A stretch of DNA of 64,000 nucleotides from Aggregatibacter kilianii (GTDB lineage: Bacteria > Pseudomonadota > Gammaproteobacteria > Enterobacterales > Pasteurellaceae): NCBI RefSeq assembly GCF_003129965.1, contig NZ_NRCJ01000011.1, positions 1 through 64,000 on the forward strand. The letters are read 5' to 3'. Positions 1 to 8,938 of this stretch are shown piece by piece. The notes under the pieces are model-generated. The model was not told the origin of the DNA and searched no databases. It saw only the letters and a list, made by a program, of their open reading frames with translations. How positions within the stretch are numbered: the first letter of the stretch is position 1; each line of letters opens with the position of its first letter. The position numbers and the translations under genes were made by a program.

Positions 1-170
1 CCCGCCGGTTTAACAATATTGATGAATTAGAACGGGCAATACATGACTATATTCGTTATTATAACGAGGAACGTATTAAGCTTAAGTTAAACAATTTGAG
101 CCCTGTGCAATACAGAGCTCAATATTTAACTGAAGTTTAGTTATCTGTCCAACTTTTGGGGAGCAGAGCA
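1..170 (+). mobile_element. right end of an IS3-family insertion sequence
   Basis: The window opens inside the 3' end of a transposase gene. A sequence starting TGTCCAACTTTTGGGG at 146-161 and running to about 170 follows its stop codon. It resembles the terminal inverted repeat of IS3-family (IS150-like) elements. The rest of the element lies outside the window, so completeness and target duplication cannot be judged. Confidence 0.6.
3..140 (+). CDS. IS3-family transposase, C-terminal 45 residues (partial)
   Basis: An open frame enters from the left edge and stops at 138-140. The visible residues contain the signature end of the IS3 OrfB integrase core: an RRFNNIDELE stretch, then DYIRYYNEERI, then LSPVQYRAQY. 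In this family (DDE transposases that work by copy-out paste-in) this tail follows the last catalytic Glu and is highly recognisable. The upstream part is missing, so it cannot be said whether the transposase is intact. Known from the family: OrfB is usually made as an OrfAB frameshift fusion. Confidence 0.85.
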   Translation, partial: RRFNNIDELERAIHDYIRYYNEERIKLKLNNLSPVQYRAQYLTEV

Positions 171-214
171 CTTTAAAGCTTAAAGTGCGGTTTGATTTTA
201 AATTGTTTTTTTAA

Positions 215-295
215 TTAGAAAATGGCAGATGCCAACACCAGAATTAAGCCGAGAGAAAGCACAACCATCATCATCGCATAACCAAAAGTACCCAT
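215..295 (-). CDS. ynhF: YnhF-like single-span membrane microprotein (26 aa)
   Basis: A 26-codon frame with a GAGGT ribosome binding site seven bases before its ATG. The product begins MGTFGYAMMM and continues as one unbroken hydrophobic segment rich in Val, Leu, Ile and Ala, ending in SAIF. It reads as a single membrane-spanning peptide. E. coli has a 29-residue protein, YnhF, encoded next to purR, with the same architecture and a similar hydrophobic LGLI core; here too the frame lies beside purR, divergent from it. The position match is the main support, since such short peptides give weak sequence evidence. Function is unknown in this family. It could be a chance frame, but the ribosome binding site and neighbour argue against that. 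Confidence 0.7.
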   Translation of the reverse strand: MGTFGYAMMMVVLSLGLILVLASAIF

Positions 296-469
296 TTTTT
301 ACCTCATTTTTCCTGTTGATATTCAGTCGCCGCGCATTTTAACAAAAAATTCACAGAAAAAGCTAAACAAATGTAAAAAAGTGTAATTTTTCATCTGTTT
401 TCTTGTGAATCTCCTTAACCAAACCCTATTCGATCTTTATAATAGCCAAAATTTTTTACGGAGAAAATT

Positions 470-1468
470 ATGGCTACCATCAAAGATGTCGCCAAAATGG
501 CAGGCGTATCCACCACCACGGTATCCCACGTTATCAACAAAACCCGCTTCGTTGCCGCCGAAACCGAACAGCAGGTGTTGCAGGCGATCAAAGATCTCAA
601 CTATTCGCCAAGTGCGGTGGCGCGTAGCTTAAAAGTTAACACCACCAAATCCATCGGCATGATCGTCACCACCAGTGAAGCGCCCTATTTCGCCGAAATT
701 ATTCACGCAGTGGAAGAACATTGCTATCGCCAAGGCTATTCTTTGTTTTTATGTAATACGCAAAACAATGCGGAAAAAATCAAAAATCACTTGGATATGC
801 TGGCGAAAAAACGTGTTGACGGCATTTTGGTGATGTGTTCCGAGTATTTACAGGATTCGTTGGATCTGCTCACGGCGTTCTCCTCTATTCCGATGGTGGT
901 GATGGATTGGGGGCCGAATGCGCACACGGATATTATTCAGGATAATAGTTTTGACGGCGGTTATCTGGCAACCAAACATTTAATTGAAAACGGACATAAA
1001 AACATCGGTATTATTGCCGGCGAACTCAGCAAAACCACCGCTAAGACCCGTTACGAAGGCTTTGTTCACGCCATGCAGGAAGCCGGTTTGGCAATCAACC
1101 CGAATTGGGTAACGGAAGGTTTTTTCGAGCCGGAAGACGGCTATGAATGTATGAATAAAATTCTTCGCCAAGAAACCCTGCCGACTGCCGTGTTCTGCTG
1201 TAACGATGTAATGGCGTTGGGTGCCATTTCCGCCATTGGTGAAAAAGGCTTGCGCGTACCGGATGACATTTCCATTATCGGTTATGACAACATCCACGCC
1301 TCCCGCTTTTATTCGCCGCCGTTGACGACAATTCATCAATCCAAATCCCGCCTAGGCGTACAAGCGATGAATTTATTATTCGAACGTATCAATCACAAAT
1401 CCGATCAACGGGAAATCATTGAAATCCACCCTGAATTGGTGGTGCGAAAATCGGTGAAACAAATTTAA
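470..1468 (+). CDS. purR: HTH-type purine repressor PurR
   Basis: LacI-family repressor that, with hypoxanthine or guanine bound, represses purine synthesis genes. Residues 1-45 form the helix-turn-helix ([20 protein letters not shown] at the start). The hinge helix SPSAVARSL covers 46-54 and includes Leu54, which wedges into the minor groove in E. coli PurR. Residues 60-332 are the periplasmic-binding-protein-like effector domain. The length of 332 aa is close to E. coli PurR (341). The gene is monocistronic, preceded by GGAG six bases before the ATG. A matching operator is present in this window upstream of cvpA-purF at 43921-43936, which supports the assignment over other LacI paralogues. 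I saw no PUR box in its own promoter. Confidence 0.95.
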   Translation: MATIKDVAKMAGVSTTTVSHVINKTRFVAAETEQQVLQAIKDLNYSPSAVARSLKVNTTKSIGMIVTTSEAPYFAEIIHAVEEHCYRQGYSLFLCNTQNNAEKIKNHLDMLAKKRVDGILVMCSEYLQDSLDLLTAFSSIPMVVMDWGPNAHTDIIQDNSFDGGYLATKHLIENGHKNIGIIAGELSKTTAKTRYEGFVHAMQEAGLAINPNWVTEGFFEPEDGYECMNKILRQETLPTAVFCCNDVMALGAISAIGEKGLRVPDDISIIGYDNIHASRFYSPPLTTIHQSKSRLGVQAMNLLFERINHKSDQREIIEIHPELVVRKSVKQI

Positions 1469-1531
1469 ATAGCAGGTTATAGAAGAGCATAAATGACTTG
1501 TTTGAGGGATGAAATTATCCCATTAAAAAAT

Positions 1532-1549
1532 GGTGGGGCAATGCCCACC
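1532..1549. terminator. small GC-rich hairpin between convergent purR and can
   Basis: GGTGGG and CCCACC arms enclose a six-base loop in the 96 bp between the convergent ends of purR and can. No long U-run follows on either strand, so termination is only inferred from position. It resembles the core of the GC-rich inverted repeats seen at 7046 and 31572. Confidence 0.35.
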
Positions 1550-1564
1550 TAACCAAGATATGCC

Positions 1565-2257
1565 CTACTCCAAATCCTGTTCATGCGCCTTTCGCAACAT
1601 TTCCTCTTCATTTAATTTCAGTAAACGGGAAATCGCATTTCGATAGGAAATTTCGAGGCTTTCACGACTGGTCGCCATCACACCTTGGTCAATTAAAAAG
1701 CCGTCTTTTACGTCATAGACCCAGCCGTGCAGCGATAATTTTTTACCGTTTTTCCAGGCATTTTTCACAATTGACGAACGACCGAGGTTGTACACCTGCT
1801 CCGCGACGTTCAGTTTTGTCAGCATATCGGCGCGGCGTTCCGGCGAAAGGTTGCCAAGCAAATGACTGTGTTTAAACCAAATATCGCGAATGTGTAACAG
1901 CCAGTTGTTAATCAAGCCCAAATCCTGATCGTTCATCGCCGCATGGATACCGCCGCAGTTGGTGTGCCCGCAAATAATAATATGCTCGATATTCAACACA
2001 TCCACCGCATATTGCACCACGGAGAGGCAGTTCAAATCCGTATGAATCACCTGATTCGCTACATTACGGTGCACAAACAATTCACCCGGTCCCAAGTTGG
2101 TTAATTTTTCCGCAGGTACGCGACTGTCCGAACAACCGATCCATAAATAATGAGGCTGCTGGTGCTCCGCCAATTCCTGAAAGTAGGTTGAGTTTTCCTC
2201 TTTCATGCGCGTTGCCCAGCTGTAATTATTGGCAAAAAGTTGTTCTATTTTTTTCAT
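1565..2257 (-). CDS. can: beta-class carbonic anhydrase
   Basis: Interconverts CO2 and bicarbonate in the cytoplasm. All zinc-site and catalytic residues of the beta class are visible: Cys42, Asp44 and Arg46 in CSDSR, and His98 and Cys101 in CGHTNCGG. Trp39, Arg64 and Tyr181, which form the non-catalytic bicarbonate pocket in the Haemophilus influenzae enzyme, are present at identical positions, so this is a type II allosteric enzyme closed at low pH or high bicarbonate. The 230 aa length is normal. It is transcribed alone, convergent with purR and divergent from msrAB. Family assignment is secure; allostery is inferred from conserved residues. Confidence 0.97.
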   Translation of the reverse strand: MKKIEQLFANNYSWATRMKEENSTYFQELAEHQQPHYLWIGCSDSRVPAEKLTNLGPGELFVHRNVANQVIHTDLNCLSVVQYAVDVLNIEHIIICGHTNCGGIHAAMNDQDLGLINNWLLHIRDIWFKHSHLLGNLSPERRADMLTKLNVAEQVYNLGRSSIVKNAWKNGKKLSLHGWVYDVKDGFLIDQGVMATSRESLEISYRNAISRLLKLNEEEMLRKAHEQDLE

Positions 2258-2391
2258 ATGTTCCTACTCCTGCAATAAATCAAAAAGGAGCACAGTATAG
2301 CCCAGAACGGGCGGCGATAAAATTGCTTTTGGTATAACCTGTTATTTCCAATGATGATTTAACGAATTAGCACAAAATGATTAAAATAATT

Positions 2392-2419
2392 TGTAAGTAT
2401 TTTTAGGCTGCTCCGTCTA
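2392..2419 (+). promoter_or_regulatory. possible ECF-sigma promoter for the msrAB operon
   Basis: TGTAAG (2392-2397) and CGTCTA (2414-2419) are separated by 16 bases, 53 bases before the msrAB ATG. A -10 of CGTC type with a TGTAA-like -35 is typical of extracytoplasmic-function sigma factors. As I recall, orthologous methionine sulfoxide reductase genes in Haemophilus and Neisseria are under ECF sigma control in response to hypochlorite. The assignment is by pattern only. Confidence 0.4.
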
Positions 2420-2471
2420 ACCTATATGAAAAGGTACCATTTTCATTATGTAAAATTATGAAGGAGTTATC

Positions 2472-3542
2472 ATGAAAAAATCAAAATTGGTCGTGATCTT
2501 GACCGCACTTTTATCCTGTGCGGCAATCCCGACAAGCGTAATGGCGGAAATTAGCGTTCAACCAACCATGGAGAAAAGTAAGATGTCCGAAGCAACAAAA
2601 GATCTACACGACATTTATTTGGCAGGCGGCTGTTTCTGGGGCATTGAAGCCTACATGGAACGCATTTACGGCGTGGAAGATGCCGTTTCCGGTTATTCCA
2701 ACGGCAAAGGCGACCAAACCAGCTACCAAATGATCGGCATTACCGACCATGCGGAAACCGTCAAAGTCACCTATGATCGCAATAAAATTTCCTTGGATAA
2801 ATTGCTCAAATATTATTTTCAGGTGATTGACCCGACCAGTGTGAACAAACAAGGCAACGATCGCGGCAGACAATATCGTACAGGCATTTATTATCAGGAT
2901 GCGGCAGACAAAGCGGTTATTAATAATGAAATCACTGCGTTACAAAAAAAATACAAAAACAAAATTCAAATTGAAGTGGAACCGTTGCGCAATTATGTGT
3001 TGGCGGAAGAATACCATCAGGATTATTTGAAGAAAAACCCGAACGGTTATTGCCACATTGATTTGGAACAAGCCAATAACGTCATTATTGACGAAAAAGA
3101 TTATCCGAAGCCGAGCGACGCGGAACTGAAAGCCAAACTCACACCGTTGCAATACAGCGTGACGCAAAATAAAAATACCGAACATTCCTTCAGCAACGAA
3201 TACTGGGACAACTTCAAACCTGGCATTTATGTGGACATCACTACCGGTGAACCGCTGTTTTCATCGAAAGATAAATTTGAGTCCGGTTGTGGCTGGCCGA
3301 GTTTCACCAAGCCGATTGCAAAAGAGGTGGTGACTTATCAGGAAGATCACAGCTTCAATATGCTCAGAACGGAAGTGATTAGTCGTAGCGGAAAAGCCCA
3401 TTTGGGGCATGTGTTTGACGACGGTCCGAAAGACAAGGGCGGCTTGCGTTACTGCATTAACAGTGCGTCCATTAAATTCATTCCGTTGGAAGACATGGCA
3501 AAAGAAAACTACGGTTATCTGATAAATGCCGTGAAGGAGTAA
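2472..3542 (+). CDS. msrAB: peptide methionine sulfoxide reductase MsrA/MsrB fusion, exported
   Basis: Repairs both stereoisomers of methionine sulfoxide in envelope proteins. The N-terminal signal segment has a lysine-rich start and hydrophobic core. LLSC at residues 13-16 could be a lipobox, or cleavage may be by signal peptidase I after VMA at 23-25; I cannot decide. The MsrA domain spans about 48-200 with catalytic Cys54 in GGCFWG. The MsrB domain spans about 220-350 with SGCGWPSF and catalytic Cys328 in RYCINSAS. It is the first gene of a three-gene operon; the next two encode a CcdA-like electron carrier and a thioredoxin-like protein, which would feed it electrons across the membrane. 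The same functions are fused in one polypeptide in Neisseria PilB. GGAG precedes the ATG. An uptake sequence encodes part of the signal peptide. Confidence 0.95.
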   Translation: MKKSKLVVILTALLSCAAIPTSVMAEISVQPTMEKSKMSEATKDLHDIYLAGGCFWGIEAYMERIYGVEDAVSGYSNGKGDQTSYQMIGITDHAETVKVTYDRNKISLDKLLKYYFQVIDPTSVNKQGNDRGRQYRTGIYYQDAADKAVINNEITALQKKYKNKIQIEVEPLRNYVLAEEYHQDYLKKNPNGYCHIDLEQANNVIIDEKDYPKPSDAELKAKLTPLQYSVTQNKNTEHSFSNEYWDNFKPGIYVDITTGEPLFSSKDKFESGCGWPSFTKPIAKEVVTYQEDHSFNMLRTEVISRSGKAHLGHVFDDGPKDKGGLRYCINSASIKFIPLEDMAKENYGYLINAVKE

Positions 3543-3545
3543 AGG

Positions 3546-4187
3546 ATGTTTGATCAGCAGTTATTAATCGGCACGGTTTTCCTTGCCGGTCTGGCGTCCT
3601 TTTTGTCGCCTTGTATCTTCCCGATTATCCCGATTTATTTCGGCATTCTGGCGAAAGGCGGCAGAAAAATCCTGAATACCTTTTTGTTCATTGCAGGTTT
3701 GTCTTTAACCTTCGTCAGCCTAGGCTTCAGCTTCGGATTTTTAAGCAATTTATTCTTTAACGATAACGTGCGAATCATCGCCGGGATCATCGTAATCATT
3801 CTGGGAATCCATCAATTAGGTATTATCAAATTGAATTTCTTGGAAAGAACCAAAGTGCTGGAAGTGAAAACCGAAGGCAAAAGCGCCTCCTTTGAAGCCT
3901 TTTTCTTAGGGCTGACGTTCAGCCTCGGCTGGACACCCTGTATCGGTCCGATTTTAGCTTCCGTGCTGGCATTATCCGGCGACGAAGGCTCCGCCTTATA
4001 TGGCGCAGCGATGATGTTGGTTTATGTATTAGGTTTGGCAACGCCGTTCGTGCTTTTCTCATTGTTCTCACAAGAGTTACTGAAACGCACCAAAGCGCTA
4101 AACAAACACCTAGGCAAATTTAAAATTATTGGTGGTTTACTCATTATCGTGATGGGCATTTTATTAATCACCAATAACTTACAATAA
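3546..4187 (+). CDS. CcdA/DsbD-like membrane thiol-electron transporter
   Basis: Six-span inner-membrane protein of the CcdA family, which carries reducing equivalents from cytoplasmic thioredoxin to periplasmic partners. The paired redox cysteines are visible in the two family motifs: Cys23 in LSPCIFP and Cys132 in GWTPCIGP. The 213 aa length fits the family. The start codon lies three bases after the msrAB stop, so the two genes are translationally close. Its likely acceptor is the thioredoxin-like protein encoded next, which would in turn reduce MsrAB. It may also serve other periplasmic thiol pathways such as cytochrome c maturation, but the operon argues for methionine sulfoxide repair. 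Confidence 0.9.
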   Translation: MFDQQLLIGTVFLAGLASFLSPCIFPIIPIYFGILAKGGRKILNTFLFIAGLSLTFVSLGFSFGFLSNLFFNDNVRIIAGIIVIILGIHQLGIIKLNFLERTKVLEVKTEGKSASFEAFFLGLTFSLGWTPCIGPILASVLALSGDEGSALYGAAMMLVYVLGLATPFVLFSLFSQELLKRTKALNKHLGKFKIIGGLLIIVMGILLITNNLQ

Positions 4188-4202
4188 AAGGAAGGATTCA
4201 TC

Positions 4203-4685
4203 ATGAAAAAAATCATTGCATTATTATTCATGGCATTCAGCGTAAATAGCTTTGCCGAAGGAGAAAATACATTGAAAGACGTGCAATTTAAAGACTTAAA
4301 TAATAACCTGGTTACACTTGAACAAGTGACAAGCAAAGACAAGCCTGTTTACGTCAAAATGTGGGCGTCTTGGTGTCCGATCTGTCTTGCCGGCTTAGCG
4401 GAAATCAACGAGCTCAGCGCCGAGCCGAACAAAAACTTTGATGTCGTCACCCTCGTTTCACCGGGCGCTAAAGGCGAAAAAGAAACCAAGGATTTTATTG
4501 AATGGTACAAAGGCTTGGAATATAAAAACATCATCGTGCTGTTAGACGAAAACGGCGAGACTATTAAGCGCGCTAAAGTGCGCGGCTACCCGTCGAGTGT
4601 ATTACTTGATGCGGATTTGACTATTCAAAAAACCGTGCCGGGGCATTTAGGAACGGCACAAATTAAACAGTTGATGGGAAATTGA
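4203..4685 (+). CDS. periplasmic thioredoxin-like protein of the Msr operon (TlpA/ResA type)
   Basis: A signal peptide of about 18 residues (ends NSFA) precedes a thioredoxin fold. The active site is WCPIC with Cys58 and Cys61, and a cis-proline lies in the GYPS motif near residue 130. Length 160 aa. It sits 15 bp after the CcdA-like gene and probably shuttles electrons from it to the MsrA and MsrB domains, as the N-terminal domain does in Neisseria PilB. The operon ends at the hairpin at 4698. Other TlpA-family roles (cytochrome c maturation) are possible but less likely in this context. Confidence 0.88.
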   Translation: MKKIIALLFMAFSVNSFAEGENTLKDVQFKDLNNNLVTLEQVTSKDKPVYVKMWASWCPICLAGLAEINELSAEPNKNFDVVTLVSPGAKGEKETKDFIEWYKGLEYKNIIVLLDENGETIKRAKVRGYPSSVLLDADLTIQKTVPGHLGTAQIKQLMGN

Positions 4686-4697
4686 TTCCTTAAGGAC

Positions 4698-4731
4698 AAA
4701 AAAGTGCGGTCATTTTTGACCGCACTTTTTT
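4698..4731. terminator. paired uptake-sequence terminator
   Basis: AAAGTGCGGTCA and its complement flank a four-base loop, with A and T runs outside both arms, so it can stop transcription from either side. It separates the msr operon from the convergent DUF1919 gene, whose stop codon it touches. Both arms contain the AAGTGCGGT uptake signal. Confidence 0.85.
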
Positions 4732-5362
4732 AATTCGGCTGATTAAACCATGCTACATAATCGAACTGATCGTAATATTTCGCGCCGTTCCAGCCTGAAA
4801 ATTCAAAAATATCACCCACTTGAGTTTCATTTTCAAAGCCTTGAATGTAGCAGGCGGAGGCTAGTTCGGGATAAGATTTATGGGTAAATACCACTTTATT
4901 TTTAAACGGTAAATTGTCGAAATCCACCAAATCCTGATACGTCACACCTTCCGTGCCGTCTTTGTCCGTCATCACAATAAACAGGTTGTTCAAATCCAGT
5001 CGCTTCAAACGGGTTTCCCATTTTTCTTGCGCTTCCTGCGCACTGTGATAGTGCATAAAATGAATGGGGATATCGTCCAGCCAACCGACGGGATAAGGCT
5101 TATCGGCAGGTTTAAAGGCTAAAGTTTGCTGATGATAATGAGGAATATTTTGTAGATAACGGATAAAATCCCGCGGCTTCACATACAAATTCACAAAAGG
5201 CGAATTAAAGGGTTCATTCAAATCATGCAAAATAAACGCGCCAACACAATTGCTTGATAACACCGACATACCATGATTTTGCAATCGGCTTTTTAACGTA
5301 CGATTAATGGATTTTCGCTGAAATTTGTTCACCGCACGTTTGATTTTTGAAAATAACGACAT
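4730..5362 (-). CDS. DUF1919 family protein (putative polysaccharide-associated)
   Basis: A 210-residue protein without signal peptide or membrane span. The N-terminus is basic (SINRTLKSRLQNHGMSVLSSN), followed by NCVGAFILHDL and the NSPFVNLYV motif typical of DUF1919. DUF1919 proteins are often found in capsule, exopolysaccharide or LPS loci and are suspected to act in glycan synthesis; no reaction is established. Of two adjacent ATGs the second (5362) is better spaced from the GGAG. It is monocistronic, bounded by uptake-sequence hairpins on both sides. The immediate neighbours give no functional clue. Confidence 0.75.
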   Translation of the reverse strand: MSLFSKIKRAVNKFQRKSINRTLKSRLQNHGMSVLSSNCVGAFILHDLNEPFNSPFVNLYVKPRDFIRYLQNIPHYHQQTLAFKPADKPYPVGWLDDIPIHFMHYHSAQEAQEKWETRLKRLDLNNLFIVMTDKDGTEGVTYQDLVDFDNLPFKNKVVFTHKSYPELASACYIQGFENETQVGDIFEFSGWNGAKYYDQFDYVAWFNQPN

Positions 5363-5380
5363 CATTGACTCCGACTAGAG

Positions 5381-5412
5381 AAAAAGTGCGGTCATTTTTC
5401 ACCGCACTTTTC
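5381..5412. terminator. paired uptake-sequence terminator downstream of usg
   Basis: AAAAGTGCGGT and ACCGCACTTTT are separated by about nine bases. It lies between the leftward usg gene (ends 5426) and the leftward DUF1919 gene (starts 5362), so it probably ends the usg transcript. Confidence 0.75.
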
Positions 5413-5425
5413 AGTTTAACTCAGG

Positions 5426-6397
5426 CTAATACCCTTTCTGATAAACCAATTCCGCCAATTTCACCCCCAGCAAGGCGATATCAAAGCGTTGTTCATCGGC
5501 GACCAGCCAGAATTGCACGCCGTTGTCTAAGCGTGTAAATCCGCCGATATGCAATGTTGGTTCTTCGCCCGCTTCGGTTTCGCCGTTAGTCACCGGCGTC
5601 AATAATTGGTCTGCGCGGTAATCCACCAACGCATTTTCCTGCCATGCTTGAATCTGCGATTGTTCATCAAATTCATACTCGGAAAGCAACGTCACCATTT
5701 GCGCCATGCCGTAAAATACCGGCACTTGCGCTTGATGGAATATCACATTCGGTAATTGCGGGAAGATTTTTTCCACTTGGGCGGCAAGACTTGCCGTCGG
5801 TTTGGCGGGCGGGAACACATCAAACGCCAAGCGTTGCTGTTCCTCATCTAACGGAATGCCGTTAAGCAGTTGCGCGGTTTGCCCGGCAAGTTTGTTCACG
5901 GTTTCGCTGTCGATATAAGATGCCGGCAACAAGGACGTGACCAACACTTGAGACAGGGTGTTCTCACGGGCAAATTGTGACACAGCGAAAACAAACTGAG
6001 TGACTTGCGGATCAGGCAAAGACACAATGTTACGTTGCAATAAAACCAACTGTTCATCGTTAATGGTCGGCACAATCAACGGCACATCATTTAACGAGGC
6101 GCACACGCCTTTCAAATCAATCACCACACAGCCCGCTTGTGCCGCTTTGGCAATATGCGCCGCGTGGGTTAATTCGCCGGCAAATAACACATAATTGAAA
6201 TCCGACCATTCCGTTTCCTCTAACGGAATTTGTGCGACGCTTTTGTTGTTGAAGCGAATGCCCTGTTCTTCACCAAAAGGGAAAAGTTCCACCACGGACA
6301 ATGTCTCAATGTCTAAACTACTCTGTTCCAACGCTTCCGCCAACTTCTCGCATAAATCGAATTCGGCGACAAGGGCGATATTTAATCTTGTATCCAT
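5426..6397 (-). CDS. usg: Usg protein, aspartate-semialdehyde-dehydrogenase-like
   Basis: A 323-residue protein with the two-domain layout of aspartate-semialdehyde dehydrogenase: an NAD-binding-like start ([20 protein letters not shown]) and a C-terminal dimerisation half. The catalytic cysteine region of true Asd (PNCST type) reads PDPQVTQ here, so the active cysteine is missing and the protein is unlikely to be a dehydrogenase. This fits the Usg/USG-1 group, of unknown function. The start chosen at 6397 has GGAG seven bases upstream; an 11-codon longer frame begins at 6430 without a site. It is divergent from ybaK, 60 bp away. Confidence 0.8.
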   Translation of the reverse strand: MDTRLNIALVAEFDLCEKLAEALEQSSLDIETLSVVELFPFGEEQGIRFNNKSVAQIPLEETEWSDFNYVLFAGELTHAAHIAKAAQAGCVVIDLKGVCASLNDVPLIVPTINDEQLVLLQRNIVSLPDPQVTQFVFAVSQFARENTLSQVLVTSLLPASYIDSETVNKLAGQTAQLLNGIPLDEEQQRLAFDVFPPAKPTASLAAQVEKIFPQLPNVIFHQAQVPVFYGMAQMVTLLSEYEFDEQSQIQAWQENALVDYRADQLLTPVTNGETEAGEEPTLHIGGFTRLDNGVQFWLVADEQRFDIALLGVKLAELVYQKGY

Positions 6398-6457
6398 TTT
6401 TTTCTCCGCAGTAAAATAAACGGGCTCCATTTTACTGAATTATCACGAGGAAATACA

Positions 6458-6937
6458 ATGACACCGGCAATTGACTTATTGAAAAAACAAAAAGTCCCTT
6501 TCACCTTACACCACTACGATCACGACCCAGACAATACCCATTTCGGTGATGAAGCCGCCGAAAAATTAGGCATTAATCCTGATCAATCCTTCAAAACCCT
6601 ATTGGTTGCCGAAAACGGCGATCAGAAAAAACTCGCCTGTTTTGTGCTCCCCACCAGCCATATGTTAAGCCTGAAAAAAGCGGCGAAAGCCTTGGGCGTG
6701 AAAAAAGTGGAAATGGCGGACAAAGACGCTGCGCAAAAAAGCACGGGCTACTTGGTGGGCGGCATCAGTCCGTTAGGTCAAAAGAGACGGGTTGCCACCG
6801 TCATCAACCATTCTGCGCTGAACTTCGACAACATTTATGTCTCCGGCGGCAAACGTGGCTTAAGCGTAGAAATCGCCCCGCAAGATTTGGCGAAAATATT
6901 AAATGCGCAATTTGTGGATGTGGTGGATGAGGGGTAA
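6458..6937 (+). CDS. ybaK: Cys-tRNA(Pro)/Cys-tRNA(Cys) deacylase YbaK
   Basis: Trans-editing enzyme that hydrolyses Cys-tRNA(Pro) formed by mischarging of prolyl-tRNA synthetase. The 159 aa length equals that of YbaK proteins. Lys46 in SFKTLL corresponds to the essential lysine of the Haemophilus YbaK. Other family motifs are visible: [17 protein letters not shown] near 63-80 and [15 protein letters not shown] near 97-111. The start has GAGGAAA upstream. It is monocistronic; the downstream 240 bp hold repeats and no gene. Confidence 0.95.
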   Translation: MTPAIDLLKKQKVPFTLHHYDHDPDNTHFGDEAAEKLGINPDQSFKTLLVAENGDQKKLACFVLPTSHMLSLKKAAKALGVKKVEMADKDAAQKSTGYLVGGISPLGQKRRVATVINHSALNFDNIYVSGGKRGLSVEIAPQDLAKILNAQFVDVVDEG

Positions 6938-7045
6938 AAGTGTGGTGGGTTTCAGCGGTGTTTTTTCATCTTTCGAGAAAGGATGACGCCAAGATAAACT
7001 CCCTCTCTTTTGCAAAGAGGATAAGGAGAGATTTAGCTAATTGTA

Positions 7046-7150
7046 TGTAGGGGCGGGTCCTGTGCCCGCCCTATAATCATGTGAAAATAGAAAATTAAAA
7101 TTGATTTATTAATTTGACATTACGGGCGGGCACAGGACCCGCCCCTACAT
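7046..7150. repeat. GC-rich inverted repeat, copy 1 (intergenic)
   Basis: Arms of about 26 bases (7046-7071, core GGGGCGGGTCCTGTGCCCGC, and its complement at 7123-7150) flank an AT-rich centre of about 50 bases. The gap 6938-7178 holds this element and, at 6998-7032, a pyrimidine-rich scrap like the other repeat family; no gene was seen. A second full copy lies at 31572-31644 and a worn half copy near 13806-13838. The form suggests a non-autonomous mobile or REP-like repeat. Confidence 0.85.
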
Positions 7151-7178
7151 TTTATTCTAAAAAACCACCGCACTTTTC

Positions 7179-8924
7179 TCACAACTCCAACCGCTTATTA
7201 TGAAACTGCTGCAAGGTGCAACGATGCCCGACGCTGAGAATAATCATATTCGGGAAACGGCTGCGGATGATTTTATACAGCAGTTCCTCCGTTGGTTCGT
7301 CCAGTGCCGAGGTGGTTTCATCCAAGAAAATCACGTCAGGTTGCATGAGGATAATGCGGATAAACGCCACCCGTTGCAGTTCGCCCGGCGACAAAATCGC
7401 CTGCCAGTCGTTGGATTCGTTGAGTGACGGGATATATTTACTCAAACGGCACTGCTCCATCGCCAGTTCCAGCTCACCGCGTTTAGGCTCGATGTTTGGG
7501 TAACAAATGGCTTCGCGCAACGTGCCCTGCGGCATATACGGGCGTTGCGGCAGGAACAGACTGTTGCTGCATGGACGCTCTACCCGCCCTTCCGTATCAA
7601 AAGGATAAATCCCCGCAATGGCCTTGAGCAACGACGTTTTGCCCGCACCGGACGGGCCTTGAATTAACAGCGCGTCTCCGTTCTGCAGCTCCACGTTTAA
7701 GTTCTTTAACAAGACTTTATCGTTGCCGTCTTTAATGCCGAAGTGATGCAGCGAGACCCGATTGGAACATTCCACCGGCTGATGAATTTCGGTGGTATCC
7801 AGTTCGTCCAGTTTGGCGAAAAATCCGTATAAACGATTTAGGCGCGCTTGATACAGGGTAAATTCTTCGTAGAACAAACGGAAAAACGACAACGCCCGCA
7901 TAAGACGATTAAAGGCTTGTACCGTTTGATGCATATCGCCCAAGCTCACCTGCCCCGCGAAGAAACGCGGCGCCTGCAACATGAGCGGCAGAATCATCGC
8001 GGTTTGGGTCACGCCGGTATTAAAACCGTCCAATCCAAGCATACGGCGCACAATCGCCCAACGGTTATGAATAATAGAATTAAATTTTGCCTGTAAATTC
8101 CACCGCTCTTTTTCCTCGCCGCCATAAAAGGCGATACTTTCCGCGTTATCCCGCACGCGAATCAGGGAATAACGATAATCCCCGTTCAGCCGTTCTTTTT
8201 CAAAATTCAGTTTAATCAGCGGGTGCCCAATCCACACGGAAAGTGCGGTGGCGATGAGGATAAAAATATAAATAAAGAACACCGCGCCTTTCGGAATCGG
8301 CACGCCGAGCAGCACCAATAAGCCCGACAAGCCCCATAACACAATGGTAAATTCAATGGTGGACATGACGGAATTAATCAATCCCTGCAGCAGAGAAACC
8401 GTACCGCTGATAAATTCACGGGCATCCTGTTCGATACGCTGATCGATGTTATCGGGCAATTCCTTTTCGTATTTCAGGCGATAATAATTTTTATGGCGAA
8501 TCCAACGCACCACCATCTCATTGTTCAGCTTTTCCAACCAACGAATTTCAAACAACTGACGCACAAAATAATTGACGATGGAGTGTACGATTTTGAACAT
8601 CACCAACAGTGCATTGAGCCCGGCAAAAAACCAAAAGGCTTCGGCTTGTTGCTTCTGCAATGACGAATAAAGCCCGTTGTAGAAAAAGGTGTTCAATACG
8701 CTGATGCGCACTTCCAGCAAGATCAACGTCAGCAATAGCAACACTAAGCCGAGGATTTTATACGCCTGCGAGGTTTGTACGCAGGGTTTTACAATCAGCC
8801 AGAATTTCTTGCCGAACGAGGTTTTATGCAACGCCAACGCCGACATAACCAACACTAAAGAAACATAAAAAAGTGCGGTTAAAAGCCAGCTAAAACTACG
8901 ATTAAGTTCCGTTTGCCAATCCAT
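7179..8924 (-). CDS. SbmA/BacA/YddA-type ABC transporter (fused permease-ATPase)
   Basis: A 581-residue half-transporter: about six hydrophobic spans in residues 10-320, then an ATPase domain. Walker A is GPSGAGKT near 423-430, the signature is LSPGELQR near 511 (LSPGE instead of LSGGQ, usual in this subfamily), and Walker B is VIFLDE near 530. The subfamily includes YddA of E. coli and vitamin B12/peptide transporters such as mycobacterial BacA; the substrate here is unknown. Start: ATG at 8924 with GGA seven bases upstream; a TTG four codons earlier is also open. It follows the siderophore receptor in the same orientation, but a terminator lies between, so co-transcription is uncertain. A role in iron-siderophore or cobalamin handling is possible. 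Confidence 0.85.
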   Translation of the reverse strand: MDWQTELNRSFSWLLTALFYVSLVLVMSALALHKTSFGKKFWLIVKPCVQTSQAYKILGLVLLLLTLILLEVRISVLNTFFYNGLYSSLQKQQAEAFWFFAGLNALLVMFKIVHSIVNYFVRQLFEIRWLEKLNNEMVVRWIRHKNYYRLKYEKELPDNIDQRIEQDAREFISGTVSLLQGLINSVMSTIEFTIVLWGLSGLLVLLGVPIPKGAVFFIYIFILIATALSVWIGHPLIKLNFEKERLNGDYRYSLIRVRDNAESIAFYGGEEKERWNLQAKFNSIIHNRWAIVRRMLGLDGFNTGVTQTAMILPLMLQAPRFFAGQVSLGDMHQTVQAFNRLMRALSFFRLFYEEFTLYQARLNRLYGFFAKLDELDTTEIHQPVECSNRVSLHHFGIKDGNDKVLLKNLNVELQNGDALLIQGPSGAGKTSLLKAIAGIYPFDTEGRVERPCSNSLFLPQRPYMPQGTLREAICYPNIEPKRGELELAMEQCRLSKYIPSLNESNDWQAILSPGELQRVAFIRIILMQPDVIFLDETTSALDEPTEELLYKIIRSRFPNMIILSVGHRCTLQQFHNKRLEL

Positions 8925-8938
8925 TTGAATATCCAAAA

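Noticed and set aside
980-1339. 119-residue open frame antisense to purR
   Set aside because: It lies wholly inside purR on the other strand, has no ribosome site or recognisable motif, and reflects codon bias of the real gene.
4022-4342. 106-residue antisense frame across ccdA and the thioredoxin gene
   Set aside because: It spans two well-supported genes of an operon and shows no motif.
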